A stretch of 64,000 bases of DNA from an uncultured Acetatifactor sp. (GTDB lineage: Bacteria > Bacillota > Clostridia > Lachnospirales > Lachnospiraceae): the NCBI GenBank assembly GCA_934402375.1, contig CAKRUB010000003.1, positions 167,684-231,683 on the forward strand. Reading direction: 5' to 3'. A program made the translations under genes and the position numbers. Shown here one piece after another: positions 41,011 to 49,564 of this stretch. Positions within the stretch are counted from its first letter, which is position 1. Every line of letters begins with the position of its first letter. Under the pieces are notes generated by a model. That model was not told where the DNA came from. It saw only the letters and a list, made by a program, of their open reading frames with translations, and ran no database searches.

Positions 41011-41793
41011 ATGCAGGGAAACAAAGAACAGCACCCCGGAAGGATTCACTCCTTAGAAAGTTTTGGAACGGTAGACGGTCCCGGCACCCGTTTTGTTGTT
41101 TTCGTACAGGGCTGTCCTATGCGCTGTGCCTATTGCCACAACCCGGACACATGGGAAATGAATGGAGGCACACTTATGGAACCCTCCTACATTATCGAAC
41201 AATACGAAAGAAACAAGGCGTTTTACGTTAACGGCGGCGGACTTACCGTCACAGGCGGCGAACCCTTGATGCAGATAGATTTCATGATCGACCTCTTCAC
41301 ACTGGCGAAGGAGCACGGCATTCATACCTGTATCGACACCTCAGGTATCGCCTTTAACCCCTCCAATGCCGCACTGATGGAGAAAATGGATAAGCTGATG
41401 AGCATGACAGATCTCGTCATGCTGGATATCAAGCATATCGACCCGGAAAAGCATAAGGATCTGACCCAGCAGCCGAACACGAATATCTTAAAGTTTGCCG
41501 AATATCTGAATGATAAGCACATTGATATGTGGATTCGTCATGTTGTCGTTCCCGGCATCACGGACGACGACAGGTATTTGTTCAAGCTTGGCTATTATAT
41601 CGGTCAGTTTACCAACCTGAAGGCTCTGGATGTCCTGCCCTATCATACAATGGGAGAGAAGAAATATGAGAGCCTTGGCATTCCCTATAAGCTCAAGGGG
41701 GTTCCCGCAATGGACACAAAGACACTCTTAGTGAAAAAAGCGGTCATTCTGGACGGCATCAGGAAACGCCGCGCAGAACTCAAGCAGGGTTAA
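41011..41793 (+). CDS. pflA: Pyruvate formate-lyase activating enzyme
   Basis: A radical SAM enzyme that makes the glycyl radical on PFL. The 260-residue protein has the cluster motif CPMRCAYC (CxxxCxxC form), the SAM-binding GGGLTVTGGEPL segment and LDIKHIDPEKHKDLT, and ends with DVLPYHTMGEKKYESLG. It should act on Gly55 of the small subunit. The ATG lies just after the terminator; the ribosome site GAAGGTAA is moderate. Confidence 0.96.
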   Translation: MQGNKEQHPGRIHSLESFGTVDGPGTRFVVFVQGCPMRCAYCHNPDTWEMNGGTLMEPSYIIEQYERNKAFYVNGGGLTVTGGEPLMQIDFMIDLFTLAKEHGIHTCIDTSGIAFNPSNAALMEKMDKLMSMTDLVMLDIKHIDPEKHKDLTQQPNTNILKFAEYLNDKHIDMWIRHVVVPGITDDDRYLFKLGYYIGQFTNLKALDVLPYHTMGEKKYESLGIPYKLKGVPAMDTKTLLVKKAVILDGIRKRRAELKQG

Positions 41794-41817
41794 AAGATAA
41801 TTTTTCTTATTTAGGTG

Positions 41818-41846
41818 TTGTATTTCAGGGTGTTTTATATTACAAT
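41818..41846 (+). promoter_or_regulatory. Promoter of the ferredoxin gene
   Basis: TTGTAT (41818-41823) and TACAAT (41841-41846) are 17 bases apart, about 50 bases before the ATG. Confidence 0.6.
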
Positions 41847-41894
41847 TATTATGGTATTGATAAATTTGTATCAAACAGTAAGGAGGATAAAGTT

Positions 41895-42065
41895 ATGGCA
41901 TTTGCAATTGGTGATGCTTGTGTAGCTTGTGGCGCATGTGAGTCCCAGTGCCCTGTTGGAGCAATCAGCATGGGGGATGGCAAGTTCGAGATCGACGCTG
42001 ATAAGTGCATCGACTGTGGTTCCTGCGCAGGTCAGTGCCCTACCGGAGCTATCGCAGAGGCTTAA
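41895..42065 (+). CDS. 2[4Fe-4S] ferredoxin
   Basis: A 56-residue clostridial-type ferredoxin with two CxxCxxCxxxC motifs: Cys9, 12, 15, 19 and Cys38, 41, 44, 48. It carries low-potential electrons and could supply the radical SAM activating enzyme encoded just upstream, as well as hydrogenase or other oxidoreductases. ATG 41895 follows AGGAGG at eight bases. It is a single-gene unit with its own promoter and terminator. Confidence 0.95.
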   Translation: MAFAIGDACVACGACESQCPVGAISMGDGKFEIDADKCIDCGSCAGQCPTGAIAEA

Positions 42066-42104
42066 GAGATACAAACGAAAAGAGAACACCCTTCGCGGGT
42101 GTAT

Positions 42105-42135
42105 GAGCACCCTACTGGGTGCTCTTCTTTTTTTT
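42105..42135 (+). terminator. Terminator of the ferredoxin gene
   Basis: An 8-bp perfect stem (42105-42112 with 42117-42124) with a 4-base loop and a long T run (42125-42135). A second small hairpin with a TTCG loop lies at 42087-42102. The terminator overlaps the 3' end of the convergent merR-like gene. Confidence 0.85.
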
Positions 42136-42804
42136 GCCGATCGGAAAGACCTTTCTGCTCTTCTTCCGAAGAAGCTCGTCCATCTTTTTATAGTGCTCCT
42201 CATCTCTCTCCAGCATTCTCTGATCCCGGAGCTCTTCCCTTTCCTCCTGCATTCTGAACTGATAATCCAGCTCCTTGACGACACTCTCCTTAATCTCCCT
42301 GCAAAGCTCACCGTTGTTTTCCTGCAATGTCTCCCTGATGAGCTGCTGCAATAGCCACTGTAATCTCCGAGACTTGTCCTCTTTCGATTCCTCGACGATC
42401 GTGCGGCTTCTGCAATTGATAATGTCGATTGCCAGCCCCTTGTTTTCCTTTTCGGCAGTCTGTAGCATAGGTTGTACCTCCTCCTTTTTTTCAGTCTCCG
42501 GCTGTCTGCCGTCTTCAGCCGGCTTCTCCGTCGGCTGCAGCTCCGATGCACCTGCATTCTCTCCTGCCGGTAAAAGATCCAGTTTTCCGTCCTTCAAAAT
42601 CATTTTAATCGCCTTCAACTGTAATCCCCTCTCCTTCAATCCTTTAATCTCCTTAAAACGTTCCACGTCCTCCTGTGTATAGTAGCGGTGTCCAAGCTCA
42701 TTCCGCTTGATCGGAAGGTGAAGCTCCTCCTCCCAATAGCGCAGAACATGGCTCTCAACCTTGACCTCTTTGGCAGCATCAGAAATAAATAAATAGTTGC
42801 TCAT
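42112..42804 (-). CDS. MerR-type DNA-binding protein with coiled-coil tail
   Basis: A 230-residue protein. Residues 4-70 form a MerR winged helix (FISDAAKEVKVESHVLRYWEEEL, NELGHRYYTQEDVERFKEI). A proline/glutamate-rich linker follows (about 80-120), then a long charged coiled coil from about 140 to 215 and a lysine-rich end. MerR head plus coiled-coil tail is the layout of the chromosome-anchoring RacA family, but no further likeness is claimed. It lacks the dimer helix and effector domain of classic metal or drug sensors. Confidence 0.8.
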   Translation of the reverse strand: MSNYLFISDAAKEVKVESHVLRYWEEELHLPIKRNELGHRYYTQEDVERFKEIKGLKERGLQLKAIKMILKDGKLDLLPAGENAGASELQPTEKPAEDGRQPETEKKEEVQPMLQTAEKENKGLAIDIINCRSRTIVEESKEDKSRRLQWLLQQLIRETLQENNGELCREIKESVVKELDYQFRMQEEREELRDQRMLERDEEHYKKMDELLRKKSRKVFPIGKKKKSTQ

Positions 42805-42858
42805 ACAATCTCCTTTCCTCCTACAGATCGTTTTCCATCTATTAATTAAAACAACAAA

Positions 42859-42890
42859 AAAGAGAACAAGCTCTTCTGCTCATTCTCTTT
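42859..42890 (-). terminator. Terminator of the gdpP-rplI-dnaB operon
   Basis: A 13-bp stem with two non-canonical positions (42859-42871 with 42878-42890), followed on the minus strand by TTTTTTG. Confidence 0.75.
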
Positions 42891-42903
42891 CGTAAATATC
42901 CTG

Positions 42904-44259
42904 TTAAAATTCCTCATTTGCCTTGTGTTCCAGATTTGCAAACTTTGTATACTGCGGCAGCCATGCGAGCTTGACCGTACCGATCGGACCGTTTCTCTGC
43001 TTCGCAATGATAACCTCCGAAACTCCCTTATCCGGGGAATCGTGGTTATAATAATCATCTCTGTACAGGAACATAACGACATCGGCATCCTGCTCGATTG
43101 CTCCCGACTCTCTCAGATCCGAAAGCATGGGCCGGTGATCCGGTCTCTGCTCTACGGCTCGTGACAGCTGTGACAGTGCAACCACAGGAACGCTCAGTTC
43201 TCGCGCCAAAGCCTTAAGCGATCTGGATATATCTGAAATCTCCTGCTGTCTGGACTCCGTTCTTCCGCTGCCGGACATGAGCTGCAGATAGTCAATCATA
43301 ATGATCGACAGATCATGCTCCAGCTTATACTTTCTGCATTTCGACCGCAGCTCGGCAATGCTGATACCCGGTGTGTCGTCAATAATCAGCTTCGATTTTC
43401 CGATTGTACCGGCGCTCTCAATCAGCCGCTCCCACTCTTCGTCGTTCAGCTGTCCGGTTCGCAGCTTCTGGGCATCCACATTGGATTCCAGCGAGAACAT
43501 ACGGTTTACGAGCTGCTCCTTACTCATTTCCAGACTGAACAGCGCAACCGTCAGGTTCTTCTTAAATGCCATATACTGCGCCAGATTCAGCTCGAATGCC
43601 GTCTTTCCCATAGAAGGACGGGCCGCGACCAGAATCAGGTCGGAGGGCTGCATCCCGGCAGTCCGGTAGTCAAGGTCGATGAAGCCGGTCGGTATGCCGG
43701 TAACGCTTCCCTTGTTCTTTGCCGCCGTCTCGATCTTATCCATGGCGTTCATGACAATCTGCCGAACCGGCACAAAGTCATCAGTCGTCCGCTTCTGCAC
43801 GAGCTGGAACACTCTCTTCTCCGTGTCCTCCAGTATGTACTCAAGACTTTCCTTGCCCGCATAGCAGGTATTGGCAATCTCTTCATTCAGCCGGATCAGC
43901 CTGCGGAGCGTCGCCTTTTCAGCGACAATATTTGCATAATACTTGATGTTTGCCGAGGTGGGAACTGCCGTGATCAGATCCCGGACAAATTCCAGACTGC
44001 TCACCTCCGGAGGCACATCCTTCTCCTTCAGCTTATTCTGTAAGGTGACAAGATCGACCGGGCTCCCCACATCGTTCAGCTCCACCATCGTCTCAAAGAG
44101 GATGCCGTACTGCCTGTTATAGAAATCCTCACCTGTTATCAGCTCGGACGCTACCACAATAGCTTCTCTGTCCATAATCATGGAACCGATGACAGACTGC
44201 TCTGCCTCAACGCTGTGGGGTAATATTCTTTTTATCACATTTTCTTCCATAGCAGGCAT
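42904..44259 (-). CDS. dnaB: Replicative DNA helicase DnaB
   Basis: The hexameric helicase of the replication fork (called DnaC in Bacillus). The 451-residue protein has the N-terminal domain (PHSVEAEQSVIGSMI), Walker A (ARPSMGKTAFELNLA), the VNRMFSLESNV region and the DYLQLMSGSGR Walker B, with QEISDISRSLKALAREL. Its loaders are the products at 7.7-9.8 kb. It follows rplI by 13 bases in the common order gdpP-rplI-dnaB. Confidence 0.98.
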   Translation of the reverse strand: MPAMEENVIKRILPHSVEAEQSVIGSMIMDREAIVVASELITGEDFYNRQYGILFETMVELNDVGSPVDLVTLQNKLKEKDVPPEVSSLEFVRDLITAVPTSANIKYYANIVAEKATLRRLIRLNEEIANTCYAGKESLEYILEDTEKRVFQLVQKRTTDDFVPVRQIVMNAMDKIETAAKNKGSVTGIPTGFIDLDYRTAGMQPSDLILVAARPSMGKTAFELNLAQYMAFKKNLTVALFSLEMSKEQLVNRMFSLESNVDAQKLRTGQLNDEEWERLIESAGTIGKSKLIIDDTPGISIAELRSKCRKYKLEHDLSIIMIDYLQLMSGSGRTESRQQEISDISRSLKALARELSVPVVALSQLSRAVEQRPDHRPMLSDLRESGAIEQDADVVMFLYRDDYYNHDSPDKGVSEVIIAKQRNGPIGTVKLAWLPQYTKFANLEHKANEEF

Positions 44260-44272
44260 ATCGCAACTTCCC

Positions 44273-44719
44273 CTACGCTTCCGTCACCTTGACCGTTACC
44301 TTGCCCGTAACCTGCGGATGCAGCTTGACCGTAACCTCATAGCTGCCGAAATTCTTCAACGCCTCGGCAAGCTGTAGCTTCTTCTTATCAATCTCGATCT
44401 GGTGCTGCTCCTTCAATGCTGCCGCTATTTCCTTTGAGGAAACCGAACCGAAGGTCTTTCCGCCCTCTCCCGCCTTAATCTTTACAACGACAATCTTGCT
44501 CTCGAGGTCTGCCGCAAGCGCCTTTGCCGCATCCAGCTGCTCCTGTGCAATCTTCTCCTGATTTGCCTTCTGCAATTTCAGATCGTTCATATTCCTTGCC
44601 GTTGCTTCCACACCGATCTTTTTCGGCAGAATGTAGTTTCTTGCGTATCCTTCGCTGGCTTCGATAATGTCACCCTTCTTGCCAAGCTTCTTCTCATCCT
44701 GTAACAGAATAATTTTCAT
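44273..44719 (-). CDS. rplI: 50S ribosomal protein L9
   Basis: The 148-residue protein matches L9: [30 protein letters not shown]-type start with [11 protein letters not shown], a long connecting helix and the C-terminal 23S-binding domain (KLFGSV-type region [15 protein letters not shown]). It is co-transcribed with gdpP and dnaB. Confidence 0.98.
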   Translation of the reverse strand: [148 protein letters not shown]

Positions 44720-44736
44720 TTGTCCTCGTTCCTTCC

Positions 44737-46788
44737 TTATATTTCGTTATTTTCAAGCATAGAATCTATTGTGCGCTTCAAGGCGCCGATTGCCTCGATC
44801 ACACCGACACCCTCCATCTGGCAGGCGGCAGTGCTGAGATGACCTCCTCCGCCCATTCTCTCCATGATAACCTGTACATTGACCTCGTCGATGGAGCGCG
44901 CACTGATATAGATCTTGCCCTGATAGTCCGTCAACACAAAGCTTGCCTTGATTCCCTTGATATTCAGCAGCTCATTTGCTGCCTGTGCGCCGATGATCGT
45001 CGGGCTTGGAAGCTCATCCGCCGTACAGATTGAAATTGCAAAGTACTGCTTATATATCTCTGCCTGGCTGACAGCATCCGCCTTCGCCTTGTACTCCAGC
45101 GCATCCTCTCTGAACAGCTTGCGCACGCGCGTCACATCCGCGCCGTTCCGTCTCAGGAACGCTGCCGCCTCAAAGGTTCTCACGCCGGTCTTCGTCATGA
45201 AGTTGTTCGTGTCAACCATAATACCGGAGTAGAGACAGTCCGCCTCCTCGGTGCGTATCTTGATATTGTCGTAGGTATATTGCAGAATCTCCGACACCAT
45301 CTCCGAAGCCGAGGACGCATACGGCTCAACATAGGAGAGCGTTGCATTCTCGATCGTCTCTGTTCCCTGTCTATGATGATCCAGCACAACGACCGACTTG
45401 CAGAAGCGGAGCAGATCAGGGCATTCCGTGATGGACGGCCTATTCACATCCACAACCACGAGCACACAGTTTCCGCCGGCGGCCTCGATCGCCTGCTGGC
45501 TTCCTATGATCATGTCCTCCTCATACTCAGGATTGCCGGTGAACATATCCACCATCGGCTGAATATTCGGCGTCGCATCATTCAGGACGATATGCGCCTT
45601 TCTTCCCAAAGTCTGTGCAACACGATAGATACCTACCGCCGCGCCAAAGCTGTCGGCATCCGGCATGCGGTGTCCCATGACGAGCACAAGATCCTTGCCG
45701 GTGATAATTTCACGGAGTGCATGTGCCTTCACCCGCGCTTTTACTCTTGTATTCTTCTCTACCTGCTGGCTCTTTCCACCATAATAGGTAATGCTCTCCG
45801 GCGTCTTGATAACCGCCTGATCACCGCCGCGTCCAAGCGCCAGATCGATGGCATTGCGCGCGAACTCATAGTTCTGGGCATAGGTCAGTCCGTCGAGACC
45901 AACACCGATGCTGAGCGTCACCGCCATCTCGTTTCCGATATTGACCGTCTTTACTTCCTCCAGAAGATCAAAGCGGCTCTCCTGCAGCTGTGCAATCATC
46001 TTCTTCCGGAGAATGACGAAATACTTATCCTTCTCGAGCTTTTTACAAATACCGTCATAGCCGGAAATGTATTTATTGACCTTTCGGTCGATCAGCGCGA
46101 TCAGCAGCGAACGTCTGACCTCTTCTATGCTCTCGAGGGCTTCCTCATAATTGTCGAGATAAATCATTCCCACAGCAAGGCTCTGGTCGTCCACCTCCTG
46201 CAGGGCAATGTGCAGCGCCGTCTCGTCATACAGATAGACCGCGATCAGATAGCCATTGTAATCCTTCGCCTCGATCATGTCGCTGTGCTCCGCCATTTCC
46301 TTCAGCGAAATCTTCTTAAATTTGGCAATGTATTCGTTGCCGTCGTACTCCAGCTCGTACTGCGCCTCATCCACACCGCTGTCATCCGGCAGCCGATCCC
46401 TTGTAATCGTCGGGAAGAGCGCCGTGATCGACTTGCTGTAGCCTTTGGGCTGATGTATAACCGCCTCAAAGGCAATATTCGTCCAGATCACCTTGCCGTT
46501 GTCGTCCAGCAGCGCATAGGGAAGATCCATATCGCGCAACAGCTTTCTCTGAATCTGTCCGTACTCCGTGGCAAAGCTGATAAGCTCATTCATAATGATG
46601 GGCTTATTGTAAAAATAGAGGGACAGTGTGATTGCGAAATAGACAAGCGTATAGCCTGTCAGAAGAGCCCCCGACCGCACGTCGATCAGAAACATTGCAG
46701 CATCCACGAAGAAAAGCAGTATCCCCAGATAAATACTAAACTGTATGTAGGTCTTAATACGACCCTTTAATCTGATTCTCTTTTTCAT
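44737..46788 (-). CDS. gdpP: Cyclic-di-AMP phosphodiesterase GdpP
   Basis: GdpP degrades cyclic di-AMP, which controls potassium and osmotic balance and cell-wall stress. The protein of about 683 residues has two N-terminal membrane helices, a PAS domain, a degenerate GGDEF domain and a DHH/DHHA1 phosphodiesterase. Visible motifs are MGHRMPDADSFGAA, VVLDHHRQG and the DHHA1 GGGGHLSTAACQ. ATG 46788 follows GGGGTG; the GTG five codons earlier was not used. Confidence 0.95.
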   Translation of the reverse strand: MKKRIRLKGRIKTYIQFSIYLGILLFFVDAAMFLIDVRSGALLTGYTLVYFAITLSLYFYNKPIIMNELISFATEYGQIQRKLLRDMDLPYALLDDNGKVIWTNIAFEAVIHQPKGYSKSITALFPTITRDRLPDDSGVDEAQYELEYDGNEYIAKFKKISLKEMAEHSDMIEAKDYNGYLIAVYLYDETALHIALQEVDDQSLAVGMIYLDNYEEALESIEEVRRSLLIALIDRKVNKYISGYDGICKKLEKDKYFVILRKKMIAQLQESRFDLLEEVKTVNIGNEMAVTLSIGVGLDGLTYAQNYEFARNAIDLALGRGGDQAVIKTPESITYYGGKSQQVEKNTRVKARVKAHALREIITGKDLVLVMGHRMPDADSFGAAVGIYRVAQTLGRKAHIVLNDATPNIQPMVDMFTGNPEYEEDMIIGSQQAIEAAGGNCVLVVVDVNRPSITECPDLLRFCKSVVVLDHHRQGTETIENATLSYVEPYASSASEMVSEILQYTYDNIKIRTEEADCLYSGIMVDTNNFMTKTGVRTFEAAAFLRRNGADVTRVRKLFREDALEYKAKADAVSQAEIYKQYFAISICTADELPSPTIIGAQAANELLNIKGIKASFVLTDYQGKIYISARSIDEVNVQVIMERMGGGGHLSTAACQMEGVGVIEAIGALKRTIDSMLENNEI

Positions 46789-46881
46789 ATGCGTACACCC
46801 CACGAATATCTAAAGTATAACACACTCGACAACACTATGCCACAATTTAATTTGTCAAAAAAGGAGATGTTTTGTCATCAA

Positions 46882-46910
46882 GTGACAGGGCGAATAATTT
46901 GTAATATAAT
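46882..46910 (+). promoter_or_regulatory. Promoter and possible operator of the LacI-family gene
   Basis: GTGACA (46882-46887) and TATAAT (46905-46910) are 17 bases apart. The -35 region lies inside a perfect inverted repeat, TGTCA-N5-TGACA (46873-46887), which may be an operator. Confidence 0.55.
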
Positions 46911-46949
46911 GGTATTATGTACGTTTTAAGAGGGAAAGGATTGTGCCGT

Positions 46950-48011
46950 ATGGCTGAGGATAAGAGAAATCTCGAAGGGAAAAAAATTACGATATATGAT
47001 ATTGCCAGAGAAGCCGGGGTTTCGCCTGCTACGGTATCCCGCGTTCTCACCGGCAATGCAGGCGTCCGCTCCGACAAGTACGAGGCGGTTCAGGCGCTGA
47101 TTTCAAAATACAACTTTCGTCCGAACGCTCTGGCAAGGGGACTTTCGGAGACGCGCAGAAAGGTCATCGGCATCATTATGGCAGATGTGCGAAACGCTTA
47201 TTATGCGAATCTTTTTGTCGCCTGTGAACAGGCTGCGCGGAAGGCGGGCTATTCGCTCCTGCTCGAAAATTCTCTTGGTCAGCAGGAGATCGAGGAGGCG
47301 CAGCTCGGACTGATGGAGGAGCAGCGCGTGGACGCCATTATATTGGTCGGCGGTCGTGCCGACGATCTCCATTCCAACGAGGCGTTTGTGGAAAAGGTAA
47401 ACCAGATCAGCAATTCCATTCCCGTGATCCTCACCGGTAAGCTGGACGGCACCTCCTGTTATCAGGTGCGCATTGATGCCATTAAAACAATGGATCTTGT
47501 CATGGATCATCTGCTTGCTCTCGGGCACGAGGATATTGCCCTGCTCGGCGGCTGGGACAGCGTTGCCTCCTCCTATGAAAAGAGAAGGCGTTATAAGCAG
47601 ATTCTGTCCAGATACCAGCTTCCGTGTTATTCTGAATATTATGAGACCTTCGGCGGATATGATTATGAGACAGGTTATGAGTGGATGAAAAAGCTCGTGC
47701 TGTCCGATCATGTTCCGACCGCAGTCATCGGCATTAACGATGCTGCCGCTGTCGGCGCCATGAACTGCATTCAGGAGCATGGGCTGAGAATCCCCGAAGA
47801 CATTTCCGTTGTCGGATACGACAACACACCCGTCTGCAATATGATGACACCGAAGCTGACCAGTGTTGACTATAACTACGAGGAGTTTGCCGAAAAGCTT
47901 ATCGCCACCGTGGACGGCATCTATAATTCCGCCCAGCTTCCGCCTCTGCAGCTGATCGAGCCAACGCTTGTCGTGCGCAGCTCCACCGGTCCGGTGCGCC
48001 CCGGGGTTTAA
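46950..48011 (+). CDS. LacI/GalR-family transcriptional regulator
   Basis: A 353-residue regulator. The N-terminal HTH (TIYDIAREAGVSPATVSRVL) and hinge (NFRPNALARGL) are followed by a periplasmic-binding-protein-like domain (KVIGIIMADVRNAYYANLF, VVGYDNTPVCNMMTPKLTSV). The effector is probably a sugar or derivative but cannot be told. No transporter or hydrolase genes flank it, so it may act at a distance or on itself. ATG 46950 has GGGAAAGGA upstream; the codon at 46917 would lie at the transcription start. Confidence 0.92.
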   Translation: MAEDKRNLEGKKITIYDIAREAGVSPATVSRVLTGNAGVRSDKYEAVQALISKYNFRPNALARGLSETRRKVIGIIMADVRNAYYANLFVACEQAARKAGYSLLLENSLGQQEIEEAQLGLMEEQRVDAIILVGGRADDLHSNEAFVEKVNQISNSIPVILTGKLDGTSCYQVRIDAIKTMDLVMDHLLALGHEDIALLGGWDSVASSYEKRRRYKQILSRYQLPCYSEYYETFGGYDYETGYEWMKKLVLSDHVPTAVIGINDAAAVGAMNCIQEHGLRIPEDISVVGYDNTPVCNMMTPKLTSVDYNYEEFAEKLIATVDGIYNSAQLPPLQLIEPTLVVRSSTGPVRPGV

Positions 48012-48043
48012 GTAAGGGAAAGAAAACTGCAGATAAAAAAGAA

Positions 48044-48076
48044 ACAGGCCAGTCGAAACAGCTTCGACTGACCTGT
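48044..48076. terminator. Bidirectional terminator
   Basis: A stem of 13 bp with one mismatch (48044-48057 with 48063-48076) and a short loop, with A-rich sequence before and ATTTTAG after. It serves the convergent LacI-family and rpsR genes. Confidence 0.8.
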
Positions 48077-48083
48077 ATTTTAG

Positions 48084-48347
48084 TTAATCCTGAACATAAG
48101 GCATCAGCGCGATGTGACGAGCTCTCTTGATAGCTACAGTCAGCGCTCTCTGGTGCTTTGCGCAGTTGCCGGTAATACGGCGGGGAAGAATCTTGCCTCT
48201 CTCAGACACATATCTCTTTAACTTGTTTGTGTCCTTGTAATCGATCACATTATCCTTGCCACAGAATACACATACTTTCTTTCTTCTGCGGATTCCGCCT
48301 TTTTTTCTCATCGGCGCATCGGATTTCTCTGCTTTATTGTAAGCCAT
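48084..48347 (-). CDS. rpsR: 30S ribosomal protein S18
   Basis: The 87-residue protein matches S18 ([42 protein letters not shown]). It keeps the zinc-type cysteines (CVFC and the later Cys), so this is the zinc-binding form. It ends the rpsF-ssb-rpsR operon. Confidence 0.98.
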   Translation of the reverse strand: MAYNKAEKSDAPMRKKGGIRRRKKVCVFCGKDNVIDYKDTNKLKRYVSERGKILPRRITGNCAKHQRALTVAIKRARHIALMPYVQD

Positions 48348-48410
48348 GTCAATGCCTCCTATCTTTGATAATCAGACTGTCCGGAAAATCCCATCTTCTC
48401 CGAACCTTGC

Positions 48411-48872
48411 TTAGTTAAATGGTAACTCCTCATCAATGCCATCCGGGATATTCATGAAGCCATCTCCGGCTCCGGAAGGTGCAGGTGCACTGTTTCCGCC
48501 GCCAAATCCGCCGTTGTTATGATAGCCTCCGTCGCCATTTCCGGCTGAAGCGTTCTTGCTCTCCGCAAACTCAATCTCGTCAACCATAATGCGGACACTG
48601 TATACCATCTGTCCGTCCTTATTGGTATAATTGTCATTCTGTACTCTTCCGCTCAGAACGACCTTGACTCCCTTGTGAAGGTATCTCTCCACAAATTCTG
48701 CCTGCTTCCCAAAGCATGTACAGTTGAAGAAATCTGCATCGGGCTCTCCCTCACGCTTGAATCTTCTGTCAACTGCAACGGAAAAACGCGCTACTGCGGT
48801 CTGGCTGGCTCCCTGAGAATATCTCACCTCAGGATCCCTCGTTAAACGTCCCATAAGAATTACTTTGTTCAT
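48411..48872 (-). CDS. ssb: Single-stranded DNA-binding protein
   Basis: A 153-residue SSB with the OB fold (MNKVILMGRLTRDPEVRYSQ, CTCFGKQAEFVERYLHKG), a glycine/asparagine-rich linker and the acidic tail DGIDEELPFN that binds partner proteins. It lies between rpsF and rpsR, the standard Firmicutes order. Confidence 0.98.
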   Translation of the reverse strand: MNKVILMGRLTRDPEVRYSQGASQTAVARFSVAVDRRFKREGEPDADFFNCTCFGKQAEFVERYLHKGVKVVLSGRVQNDNYTNKDGQMVYSVRIMVDEIEFAESKNASAGNGDGGYHNNGGFGGGNSAPAPSGAGDGFMNIPDGIDEELPFN

Positions 48873-48891
48873 ACTTTCTCTCGCTTTCTAA

Positions 48892-49182
48892 TTAAGCCTC
48901 GTCCTGTCTGACAATCAAGTATCTGATGACGTTGTCCATAATGCGAACACGGCTCTCGATTTCAGCGGGCACAGTACTCTCAGCGTCGAATCTGATGAAA
49001 TAGTAGAAAGCTTCTTTCATCTTCTGAACTTCGTAAGCAAGTCTCTTCTTGCCCCAATCGTCCACTTCTGTGATGGTACCGCCGAATCTCTCAATCAGAG
49101 CCTTGCACTTGTCAACAACTGCTGCTCTCTCTTCGTCTTCGATATTAGCGGACACAACTACGGCTAATTCATACTTGTTCAT
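48892..49182 (-). CDS. rpsF: 30S ribosomal protein S6
   Basis: The 96-residue protein matches S6 (NKYELAVVVSANIEDEER, DDWGKKRLAYEVQKMKEAFY, NVIRYLIVR). It is the first gene of the operon; the leader upstream has an S6:S18-type hairpin that could give feedback control. Confidence 0.98.
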   Translation of the reverse strand: MNKYELAVVVSANIEDEERAAVVDKCKALIERFGGTITEVDDWGKKRLAYEVQKMKEAFYYFIRFDAESTVPAEIESRVRIMDNVIRYLIVRQDEA

Positions 49183-49204
49183 GCTTGTTACCTCCTTTTG
49201 GTCT

Positions 49205-49240
49205 CTGGCCCGCCTTGTCCGGCGAGCAAGGAATTTGATT
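49205..49240 (-). promoter_or_regulatory. Candidate S6:S18-binding leader of rpsF
   Basis: On the minus strand a CCTTG/CAAGG stem (49213-49217 with 49227-49231) closes a loop containing CGCCGG, and GC-rich bases continue below. Known rpsF leaders present a CCG in a bulge or loop that imitates the S6:S18 site in 16S rRNA. The resemblance is local and should be tested by alignment. Confidence 0.45.
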
Positions 49241-49301
49241 CATCACGGATAGTTATCTTATCATAAAAAGCACTTGATTTCAAGCATTTTCTGCGTTTTT
49301 A

Positions 49302-49475
49302 TCACAAAATCTCTTTTATATTCTTCTCCAGCAGCTTTCTGGCAACCATCACCTGATGCCCGCAGCCCTTGCATTTGATTCGGAAGTCCGCTCCCACGCG
49401 GAGCACCTCCCACTCCCTGCTGCCGCAGGGATGCGGCTTCTTCAGTTTCAATGTATCTCCGATATTGATCTCCAT
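49302..49475 (-). CDS. DUF951 family protein
   Basis: A 57-residue protein with the DUF951 pattern: GDTLKLKKPHPCGSREWEVLRVG, then IKCKGCGHQVMVARKLLEK. Three cysteines (HPCG and CKGC) suggest a zinc site, and the fold is thought to be RNA-binding-like; the role is not known. Start 49475 was chosen because GGAGG lies five bases upstream, inside an earlier possible start at 49487. It is commonly found next to rpsF. Confidence 0.9.
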   Translation of the reverse strand: MEINIGDTLKLKKPHPCGSREWEVLRVGADFRIKCKGCGHQVMVARKLLEKNIKEIL

Positions 49476-49564
49476 CTTTTCCTCCATATCTGCACAGCAC
49501 TGTCACAAGCTGTATCAAAAAACATCGACGCTTCGACGTTCTCCGAAGCATCCTCCTGTTCACG

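Noticed and set aside
45280..46770. Plus-strand open frame of 496 codons
   Set aside because: It is antisense to gdpP and has no recognisable motif.
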